NCBI GenBank assembly: GCA_946406115.1
Contig: OX291542.1
Span: forward strand, 23,943,321 to 24,007,320
DNA length: 64,000 nucleotides
Direction: 5' to 3'
From: Apoda limacodes
Taxonomy: Eukaryota > Arthropoda > Insecta > Lepidoptera > Limacodidae
Part shown: positions 56,601 through 64,000 of the stretch, one piece after another
Numbering within the stretch: the first letter of the stretch is position 1
Layout of the letters: each line of letters opens with the position of its first letter
Notes under the pieces: model-generated
The model's database searches: none
What the model was told of the DNA's origin: nothing
What the model saw: only the letters and a program-made list of their open reading frames with translations
Position numbers and translations under genes: made by a program

Positions 56601-59600
56601 GTAAACAAAAACTATAACTTATCAAATTTCCTATAAAAAGGTTCGATATATTAGTTATGTATATCTTATACTTTAGCTGTAATCCGACATTGAAAAGTTT
56701 TTTTTTATATTTTTGCTATATATACAGTTTTGTTACTGTTTACTCCTAAAATGTTCGTATATATCTTATAAACTTATTCCATGGCACTACCTAGAGATGG
56801 AAAGACCGACAGAGATGATGAGAAATGGAGAAAGGGAGAGAAGGGGAGAGATAATTCAGAGGCAGATGCATGATGCGACATGATGTGTATAGCTAGCAGG
56901 GCGGAGCCCGTTTGGTGAGTAAGAATAGCCAATAGGCTAGACCGACCAGCCATCAGCCGATCATCATCGCGTCTGATTCCGTTAAAAAACCACCTATCCT
57001 GAGTAGAACAAAGGCAAGGTTCTCGACAAACTGGTAAACAAACTCAATTTTAACGTTATGACTGCTACTAACTACGCCGTTCATGACTACCAAAGGCTGG
57101 ACGTACTCAACATAGCGTTTCTACAGAACGCAAGCCTAAGTTTGCGCTCGATAGAAGTACTGGATAAACTTTGTTCTATCAATCTCTTGGTTATTATTTC
57201 CCTTGGGCCCTAGGTGTACGAAGTTACTGTGACAGACTGTGATAAACTGTGACAAATTCAAGTAAGCTCTTAAAGTAATCAGCTTACCACAACTAGATCA
57301 CATTCCTGTTCTCATTAGATCTCTAATATTGATGTGGTCATCGAATTTGTCGCCCGTAAGCTACTATTATCCAGTGCATAAAATAAAAACCAGTTAAGAG
57401 CAATCTCAGTGTATGTGGAATAGCTTATAAATGTAACAACTTAAAACCGTTGCGTTAGTTTTTATTGAACGCTGTCGCCACGTCGAAAACTGGCGCTCCT
57501 ATGGGTATAAACGTGCTCCGTGAAATCTGTGATGCAGTCCCCCTGTTCTGTTGCCCAAAATCCAAAACAACTTTGGTGATGAGGTCTATATTTAGTGTCT
57601 ATGAAATTACGTAACCGTCGTAGTAGTAACCGCTAATAAAGTTTACTCAAAGCGTTTAGTAAACTAAATTATCTATATGTAGTACGACATCGCCTCGTTA
57701 AAATACTTATTAATATAATAATCAGGGGTAAACTTAATTTTGATAGTATGCAGAACTTCGTCTGCAATGACAGGAGGTAGAGAGGTAAGCGGCGGGAGAG
57801 CGCATCTACTTTTGACCTCACTGTCTACCTCGCGGCCATGATTGGTGTCTACTGGTTTAGTGCTAAGCAAGCATTACGGCTCTAAGTTTTTGCAAAGCAG
57901 TCTGTCTTTTAGTCGTCGTCACAGGGATTAATTTAGTCTTTGGAAGGAAGGCATGGCGCTCAGAGTGTCGACTTCAATAGCTTTATAGCTCCAGTTAGTG
58001 GTACTTATACCCACCAAGTGCCCCCAAAACACATTCCGACCTAGCCATACACATCATGTCACATAATGCATTTGCCTCTTGGGACCCCTCCCTTTTTCTC
58101 TCTTTCTCCCCCTTTCATCTCTTTTTCTCTTGGTAGTTTCGCGGAATAAATCTAAAAAATATATTTAAACCGTTTTGGAGTAAATACAAAACAAACGGTA
58201 TATCGGCAGCAAAAAAATAAATAATTTTCCACTTTAACGCCGCATTACAGCTAAAATACCAGAGATACAATAGTAATATGTACAAGCTTTTTTATAGGAT
58301 ATTTAATAATCTATAGTTTTTAAATACACATTTTTTCCGTATCAGCAATAATTGCCGAGATATAGGCAAAAAAACTAAAATAGGGTACCTTTTTTCTAAG
58401 ATGGCGGCGCTAGCGCAACATGGTTGCAGCTATCGATACGGACTTTTAGTATGTTCAACGGGAGGTCTTAATGAACAAATACACCAAAATTCAAAACTCT
58501 ACCAATTAATGTTTTTTTACCCTAAAAATGTATATACATTTGACTGTACTATTCAATACTCTTTAAAATTGGAATGTCTCGAATGTCACCGTACTATATT
58601 AGTACCTCATTTCAAGGTTTCTACGCTTAAAGAGGTTATGCACTTTTTAGGTGTTTGATTCTTTGTGTACAATAATACTTAAAGATTTATTTTTCTACCT
58701 ATCTTATACATATAAAATGCTATGTCTTAAATGACTGACTGACGGATCAACGCACAGCCTAAACCGCTGATCGTAGAGTCCTGAAACTTGGAGGGTGTGT
58801 TCTTTGTATGACGTAGGCATCCGATAAGATAAGGATGAACGACTGAAAGGATTACTCAAGTGCGAGTCGGATTCACGCAATAAGGGTAAACCGATTGTAA
58901 TAAAATTTTGGTAAGTTGTTATATGCACACGCCGGGGAATGTTTCTGAAAAAGAAAAAATGGTCAAGTGCGAAGTGAGACAGGTTCAAGTGCGAGTCGGA
59001 CTAGCGTAATAAGGGTAAACCGATTGTAATGAAATTTTGGTAAGATGTTATGCAGACGAGAGGGGAATGTTTCTGAGAAGAAGAGTTTTTTTTTAAAAAA
59101 GTTTACGCAGACGAAGTCGCGGGAATAAGCTAGTATGTTATATATTGCATTCTATGGACGTCAGCGGCAAACTGGTTAATTTCTTTTGAAGCATTGTACT
59201 TCTTAGTTTATTTTTTATTAGGGTTCCGTACCCAAAGGGTAATTAGCGGAACCCTATTAAGTACTAGACTCCGCTGTCAGTCCGTCCGTCCGTCTGTCAC
59301 CAGGCTGTATCTCATGAACTGTGATAGTTTGGCATTTGCAATTTTCACCGAACATGTATTTCTGTTGCCGCTATAACAACAAATACTACAAAATAAAATC
59401 AAATAAATAACGTAATTTTTTTTGACGTGACAACGTCTTATAAATTGGTTTGCCGGGTGACACTTCAAGAAACTGCGTTACGCTCCGCTCACGTTATGCG
59501 CTCACAATGAGAGCGAGTGAGAGGCACGCGGCATGGTTAGCCCGCCTAAGAGCGAGAGAGACAGACATAAAAAGTGAAAGGCACAAGTTGTCACGATTCC

Positions 59601-62600
59601 GGACGGTTGTCCGACACTAATTTTTTTTGCTCGATTTTGTTCGATATTGATAACGGCAACAGGTAGACGCTTAAAATATTTACAGAATATTAAGTTATAT
59701 AGTCACTTTAAAAATAAATTATGAAATTAAAATAAAAAAAACATTTAAGGGGGGCTCCAATACAACAAACGTGATTTTTTTTGCCGTTTTTATAGATAAT
59801 GGAACGGAATCCTTCGTGCGCGATTCCGACTCTCACTTTTCGACTTTTTCTATTCAATTTGGAAAAGCATTTAATTTGATACTCAATTAGATTTCTACAT
59901 TTGGAAATGTGTCTTCAATTTTGTTTCCTTATATTAAATTATGATATATTTCCAATATACTGTTAGTTCCTTCATTTTCTTTATTATTTTCAATATTAGT
60001 TTCATTATTTCCACTATTAACATTTTTTAAGTATGCAGACTATTTCTTATAGGGCACTCTAGGCACGTGGCCAGGGCCCCGCGATCGATAAGCATGGCGG
60101 TTACTAACTGCAGTGGTTCCCCATTATCGATCGCGGGGCCCTAAGCACGAATTAGAGTGCCCAGGGGTAAATAAGGGCCTGCACTTTAACGTTTATTTTA
60201 CTAATTCCTTTGAAATTCTTAGATGTAAAATGCGAGTTCATGAATCCAGGAGGGTCTATAAAAGACCGCATTGCTTATACAATGATGTTAGATGCAGAGG
60301 AGTCGGGGCGAGTCAATTCTGACACCAGGTTCGTCGAACCTACCTCGGGTAATACTGGCATAGGAGTTGCTTTAGCCACTGCTGTACATGGTAATTGCTT
60401 TTGTTGTTAACCCCTAGAATAGAAAAATACCAATATAGTATAACGGCTTCCTGACACTGCAAGAACAGAGCAAGAGTTATCGAATGTATAACTTTCAGGT
60501 GGTACGGTTTTTTTTTTTTTATACCACTAAGGTGGCAAACAAGCTTACGGTCCGCCTGATGATAAGCGTCCACCGTAGCCTTTGGACGCTTGCAACACCC
60601 TTCAGAAATCTAATAACTTCTTTCTTAAAGAACCCCATACTGTAGTCCTTGGATAAAACCTTGGCAGGGAGCTCATTGCACAACTTAAGCGTACGTGGGA
60701 GGAAGTTTCTCTGAAACCGCACTGTACGCGACTATTTCGGTTCTAACGTGTGAGAATGAATTCCCTGCCGATGGCGAGCGGTGCGATGGTAGAAAGTAGC
60801 CGTGGGCATCATTTCAAACAATTCCTCAGAACACAATGTTATATCTTCATACATTTTACCCAGTGGCGGCCTTGGGGTGTATCGAAAGGAGCGTCACATC
60901 AGACGCTCCGCAAATAATGTCTTATTTGTACTGAGTAAAGTCTCTTTCTCCAGGTTTTATTTAATTTTGATTTCCTACACGCATTTCACGTGGAGATGTC
61001 GGTAGTAGCCTAGTGTCCTCTGCCTTGCGTTCTGAGGGGATGGCATTCAAGACACTGCATGTGCCAATGAGTCATTCTAACCTGACGGATTTCAAATATC
61101 TTTTTCCATTAGATAGCCCTTTTTTGACTAAGATTAAAGGCTATTTATCACTACGCCATGACCCTTGGGAGATGAACAAAAAGAAAACAAGTCAAAGAGA
61201 ACCCCAAGGAAAAATAAAGTCACAGCGCGGGCGAGCGATGCGATGGGGGCCTACCAGGTTAGGTAGTTTATATGTGTAATGTACGAGAATTAGGATCCCG
61301 GTCTCTACCGAGAAAAGAACTATACGAGAATTTTCTATCTGTTAAATACTTCAATGATTTTTGAATGACTATAGAAAGTACTAGTAATTAATAATGATAA
61401 TATGTTACGTATCTAAATCAATGATTATACCTAACATAAAGTCAAATCTGACTACATAATTTTCTCTCTTATCTCTTATCAGTAATTCAAACGGTTTCGC
61501 TGGATATCGCTAGCAATCACAAATCCAATAAATGAAAATCTAAATGTTATCGATAAAGCTAGGAGATAAAATCTATTATTAGTCATATTTACGGGGTTCA
61601 TAACGTAATTACATAAATATTTAAACTCCGGATTATGGTGCTTGTAAGAGTAACAAGATGTCGGGAGATTATATTTTTAACTACGGTAAGAACTCTGTAA
61701 ATATTTGTCATAGTGATATTAACCGTAAATCCTATTAATAATAAAATTGGTTGTACTTACAACTTCTAGTGACTTATAAAGTCCTAGTACATCAATCTTA
61801 TAAACACACAAAATCTTCATAGAAGTAAGAAATACAATACAAATACACATACATAGAAATAATCTCTCTTCATTTATGACTCCCTGAAGGTTAGAGTCTT
61901 AGAAGAACATATATAATACATGCCATATCCATGGCTATGTCATCAATATAAATAAATACTTTCATAGACAAGATGCAGTCATACGATTAACCTCGAACCA
62001 GGTCTTGAACCTGCGACCCTTACATTCCGTGTAAGTGCTCTACCACTGAACTACTGAGGCACAAGTATGACTGATGAAAATCCTAACTACATCTTTGCTC
62101 TGGAAATACGCTCAAGACCTGGCTTGAGGTTAATCTTTTGACTGCATCTTTGCTATGAAAGTATTTATATATATTGATGGTTGTACTTACAGGTTACAGA
62201 TGCACGATCGTGACTCCTGATAAGAATTCGGACGAAAAAATGAACATTATTCATTTGCTTGGAGCTGAAATAGTTCAAACTCCTGCTGAAGCTGCTCATG
62301 AAGATGCTGAAAACTACATGTCAGTATTTGGCAAGATCCTAAGAGATGACTCTCGAGCCATATCTCTGGATCAGGTAACTGTACTTTATAATTATAATAC
62401 AAGGGAGCTAGGCTGCTCATTACGGACTAAGTGGGTTGCAGCCCAAGCTGAAGGCATGCGCGTATTTTTTTATTTTTTTTTCATACCACTGATGTGGCAA
62501 ACAAGCTTACGGTCCGCCTGATGGTAAGCGGTCACAGGAGCCTATGGACTTCGATAGTATACATACTGTAAGATGTTTATAAAAGTTTTCAAACAGGCTG

Positions 62601-63810
62601 ATGAAGCGTAATACCACCGTTCTAAAACTTAAGTTGAACTTACTTCCTACTTACCTTGAATCAAAGAATAATAAAAAATATGATTATTGAAATGCTTCAG
62701 GCATTAGAATCAAGGGCGTTCCTAGCAACAAAAAAAACTTAAAAGTTCCAAGTAAATTGACGTTTATTTTATCTTGTGGGGGAAGGCAGCTGTCCTGCTG
62801 TGTACGCACTTGATTAGAATAGTAGTAAGTAATAGGCTCTTATAGAACTATACGAAGCTTGTATAGCACACGGCTATACAAGTTTTGCCAGTAAGAAGCA
62901 TATCATCCCATCCGGTTTCTTAGGCTTTATTGTTTACGATGAGCGGGTTCTGGTTCTTCCTTCCTCTGTTGATCACGACCAACGTCTGCGTTCGACTATC
63001 ACTTCTGATTTTATTTATACCTTGTAAAACTTTCATTTGATACATCTAGATAAGTTTCATAATATTACTATTCTTTATTCTATGACTGGAAATATGAACT
63101 GCATATTATCAAGAGTGTCTTTTCATCAATGTGTTCATACTTCCTTATCACCCGCACGTTTTACATAACAAACTTTTATGCTTTTCTGATTAGTATTCAA
63201 ATAACATGAATCCCCTGACGCACTATGAGAACACAGCGACCGAGATCCTGTCAGCGGTGAACTACCTGGATATGATAGTAATGGGGACAGGCACCGGGGG
63301 GACAGCTGCTGGAATCGGTCGAAGGATCAAGGAGCGGTGTCCCAATTGTGTCGTTGTAGCGGTGGATCCTCAGGGATCCATTATGTTTGAAGAAGGACCT
63401 CCGAAACAATACTTTGTAAGTGGGTATAAAAAGAAAATAAATCATATGCATTAAAAATGTACCGTAATAATGTAAAGTTTATTTTATTACACAATTATTT
63501 CCTTATTACTATGTAACTAAGTCTAATAACAGTAGCTCCAAAATTTTAGGCCTTATGTAGAAAAAATTAAGCATAACACAGTCAAAGTCGGTGATATCAT
63601 TTGTGTATTTTAATTTTTGAAATACATAAATTTGGAAATTTCAATAGTAGGTAAATTACACATAGACTGTATTTCAGGTTGAAGGCATCGGAGGCGATTT
63701 TATCCCTGGTGTTCTTGATAAGACAATAATAAATAGGGTAGAAAAACCAGATGATTCTCAATCTTTTAACATGGCAAGAGAGATAATAAGAAAAGAGGGA
63801 ATCCTATGTG
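50628..63810 (+). CDS. CBS: Cystathionine beta-synthase gene B, 3' end outside window
   Basis: Second CBS paralogue, same reaction expected. Exons seen: 50628/50657-50748, 60223-60390, 62193-62374, 63194-63415, 63678-63810; later exons lie past the right edge. Numbering from ATG 50628: [12 protein letters not shown] at 19-30, PLP Lys54 in [14 protein letters not shown] at 81-86, Asp-Gln-Tyr at 156-158, phosphate loop GTGGT at 190-194, [14 protein letters not shown] from 232. All canonical CBS active-site residues I could check are present, unlike gene A. With this start the residue numbers fall almost exactly on those of yeast CBS, which also lacks the haem module, so ATG 50628 is plausible; an upstream coding exon is not excluded. 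Exons 1, 2 and 5 have the same lengths as in gene A. Intron 1 is 9.5 kb. Confidence 0.92.
50657..50748 (+). CDS. CBS: CBS-B exon 1 (copy 2)
   Basis: 92 nt after TTTTCAG at 50656; phase 1 at the end, before GTTAGT. The frame is also open upstream through ATG 50628 to 50547. In copy 1 the upstream frame is closed by TGA at 38202-38204, which is TGG here. Confidence 0.88.
52050..53335 (-). mobile_element. LINE fragment, reverse transcriptase region
   Basis: The longest copy of the family. Read on the minus strand, 53335 down to about 52850 gives RT segments in broken frames ([14 protein letters not shown] near 53260, QIHRIQ near 53120), then [12 protein letters not shown] near 52650, and an open stretch 52382-52053 with [20 protein letters not shown] and [14 protein letters not shown]. 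Internal deletions and stops make it inactive. Confidence 0.85.
53786..54046 (-). mobile_element. Interspersed repeat, GGGTTCCGTACCC family
   Basis: Near-complete copy inverted relative to 59221: begins ATCGGCCAAATGCGAGTCGG on the + strand and ends GGGTACGGAACCC. Confidence 0.65.
55362..55711 (+). mobile_element. Short Helitron-type element
   Basis: Starts near TATACATACTAATTTTATAA, has a GTCCGTCCGTCCGTCTG run, and ends GAAACCGCGGGTAACAGCTAGT at 55711 followed by T. An internal near-end (GTGGAACCGCGGGCAAATT at about 55520) shows a partial duplication. A headless relative lies at about 54630-54800. Confidence 0.7.
55939..56290 (+). mobile_element. Helitron 5' part
   Basis: TCTATACATATAAAATGC with A to its left, then CAACGCACAGCCTAAACCGC and GGAGGGTGTGTTCTTTGTAT, as in 58702-58830. 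Its 3' end was not identified, so the right limit is approximate. Confidence 0.5.
58702..59134 (+). mobile_element. Short Helitron
   Basis: From TCTTATACATATAAAATGC to ACGAAGTCGCGGGAATAAGC and CTAGT (59130-59134). Inside, a ~135-bp block beginning AAGTGCGAGTCGGA is tandemly duplicated (from about 58858 and 58990). Confidence 0.65.
59221..59850 (+). mobile_element. Interspersed repeat, GGGTTCCGTACCC family, with nested insert
   Basis: Starts GGGTTCCGTACCC and ends CTCTCACTTTTCGAC. Relative to the 53786 copy it is split by extra sequence from about 59430 to 59700 beginning GACGTGACAACGTC, itself likely another repeat. Confidence 0.6.
60052..60162. mobile_element. Hairpin MITE next to CBS-B exon 2
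   Basis: 111 bp, almost entirely inverted arms: GGGCACTCTA...GGGCCCCGCGATCGATAA pairs with TTATCGATCGCGGGGCCC...TAGAGTGCCC. GC-rich against AT-rich surroundings. Ends 60 bp before the exon 2 start. Confidence 0.75.
60223..60390 (+). CDS. CBS: CBS-B exon 2 (PLP lysine)
   Basis: 168 nt: [19 protein letters not shown] to [18 protein letters not shown]. Acceptor ATTCTTAG at 60222, donor GTAATT at 60391. Canonical NPGGS here, against NPAGS in gene A. Confidence 0.95.
60510..60835 (-). mobile_element. LINE 3' end in CBS-B intron 2
   Basis: T-run, ATACCACTAAGGTGGCAAAC, then AAAACCTTGGCAGGGAGCTC and up to CAATTCCTCAGAACAC. Same family and strand as 26395-26733. The rest of the intron (to 61748) shows nothing recognisable. 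Confidence 0.8.
61749..62191. mobile_element. Inserted SINE-like segment with 13-bp TSD at the exon 3 acceptor
   Basis: GGTTGTACTTACA occurs at 61749-61761 and 62179-62191, bracketing a 417-bp insert (61762-62178). The insert contains a tRNA-like head read on the minus strand (62062 to about 61990: GTAGTTCAGTGGTAGAGC, then GGTTCAAGACCTGG) and inverted arms 61942-62009 / 62110-62179. The right TSD copy supplies the splice acceptor of exon 3. Confidence 0.75.
62193..62374 (+). CDS. CBS: CBS-B exon 3
   Basis: 182 nt after [27 protein letters not shown] to SRAISLDQ, phase 0 at the end, donor GTAACT. Five codons longer than gene A's exon 3. Confidence 0.95.
62474..62550 (-). mobile_element. LINE 3' tip
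   Basis: T-run, ATACCACTGATGTGGCAAAC, CCGCCTGATGGTAAGCGG: the last ~75 bp of the family, in CBS-B intron 3. Confidence 0.75.
63194..63415 (+). CDS. CBS: CBS-B exon 4 (phosphate loop)
   Basis: 222 nt: [20 protein letters not shown] to GPPKQYF, with GTGTGGTAAG. Begins with the conserved Tyr that is Phe in gene A. Donor GTAAGT at 63416. Confidence 0.95.
63678..63810 (+). CDS. CBS: CBS-B exon 5
   Basis: 133 nt after [26 protein letters not shown] to RKEGILCG, phase 1 before GTAAGA. No further exon before the window ends. Confidence 0.95.
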
Positions 63811-64000
63811 GTAAGAAATTACACTAAAACCGGCTAATGAATACCATCAAAGTTTCATATAAAATGTTTTACTTACAGTAAAAGAGGAGGTTGCAAAATA
63901 ATGATCGCAATGTGCTCATAAAATTTTTGATTCAAATCTTTTTGCACTTGACTATTTTTGAAACAATGAGCAAAAGTCACCAGTATGTAATAAAATTTTA

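Larger units (their letters stand above)
55825..59203. mobile_element. 3.4-kb nested inverted-repeat element
   Basis: Outer arms 55825-55883 and 59145-59203 are 59-bp inverted copies with one mismatch (AGAAGTACAATGCTTC at the tip). Inner arms of roughly 500 bp (about 56418-56930 and 58010-58525) also pair, sharing GACCTCCCGTTG, CCGCCATC and GAGGCAGATGCAT/ATGCATTTGCCTC-type words. The loop (about 56930-58010) has no recognised gene. Helitron sequences of the same orientation start at 55939 and 58702. Superfamily unknown. Confidence 0.65.
50749..60222 (+). other. CBS-B intron 1 (9.5 kb), transposon-rich
   Basis: Holds the duplication's right edge (51463), a TIR element (51402-54554) with a LINE and another repeat inside, Helitron pieces near 54630-54800 and 55362-55711, a 3.4-kb nested inverted-repeat structure (55825-59203), repeat 59221-59850 and a hairpin MITE (60052-60162). 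No host exon found. Confidence 0.8.

Noticed and set aside
61985..62062. Functional tRNA gene on the minus strand
   Set aside because: The anticodon loop lacks the usual T before the anticodon, the acceptor stem is imperfect, and it sits in a SINE-like insert. Treated as a tRNA-derived SINE head.

Overview
The window is eukaryotic nuclear DNA, almost certainly from a lepidopteran insect. It is visibly AT-rich, its genes are split by GT-AG introns, and its repeats are types common in moths and butterflies: Helitrons ending in CTAGT, tRNA-derived SINEs, many 5'-truncated copies of one LINE family, hAT and other TIR elements. All recognised host genes are on the + strand. The species cannot be named from the sequence alone.

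Layout: (1) 621-11806, a carboxyl/cholinesterase gene whose N-terminal exons lie left of the window; seven exons encode about 446 residues with a complete catalytic triad. (2) 11807-18184, intergenic and full of transposons, including a TA-flanked long-TIR element built of higher-order repeats inside a Ty3/Gypsy relic, and a hAT element with an exact 8-bp target duplication inside a LINE. (3) 18185-30068, cystathionine beta-synthase (CBS) gene A, nine exons, about 490 residues, apparently complete except that its start is uncertain. (4) 26680-51463, a head-to-tail tandem duplication of a ~12.39-kb unit (26680-39073 and 39074-51463) that is nearly identical: three substitutions and one small replacement/indel were found by eye. 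The unit carries the last four exons of gene A, a Helitron abutting its stop codon, and the first recognisable exon of a second CBS gene (B). (5) 50628-63810, CBS gene B, exons 1-5, running off the right edge.

The duplication therefore leaves gene A whole, gene B whole as far as seen, and between them a chimera: gene B exon 1 followed by the second copy of gene A exons 6-9. The splice phase matches, but the whole PLP-binding core is missing. The new joint (39073/39074) lies between a LINE fragment and the first ~62 bp of a TIR element; each is continuous in the other copy, which polarises the event. A recent real duplication or an assembly join between haplotypes would both look like this.

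A and B are old paralogues: they share exon phases and several exon lengths (92, 168 and 133 nt) but differ widely in protein sequence. They would perform the first step of transsulfuration (homocysteine plus serine to cystathionine) or related H2S/cyanide chemistry. Gene A differs at conserved active-site positions (Phe for Tyr after Asp-Gln, Ala for Gly before the PLP lysine), which suggests altered activity. No exon for the N-terminal haem module was found for either gene.

Most of the rest is transposon-derived. Limits: intron-exon borders were set by reading splice signals and protein continuity, repeat families were recognised by eye, and no search or alignment was run.
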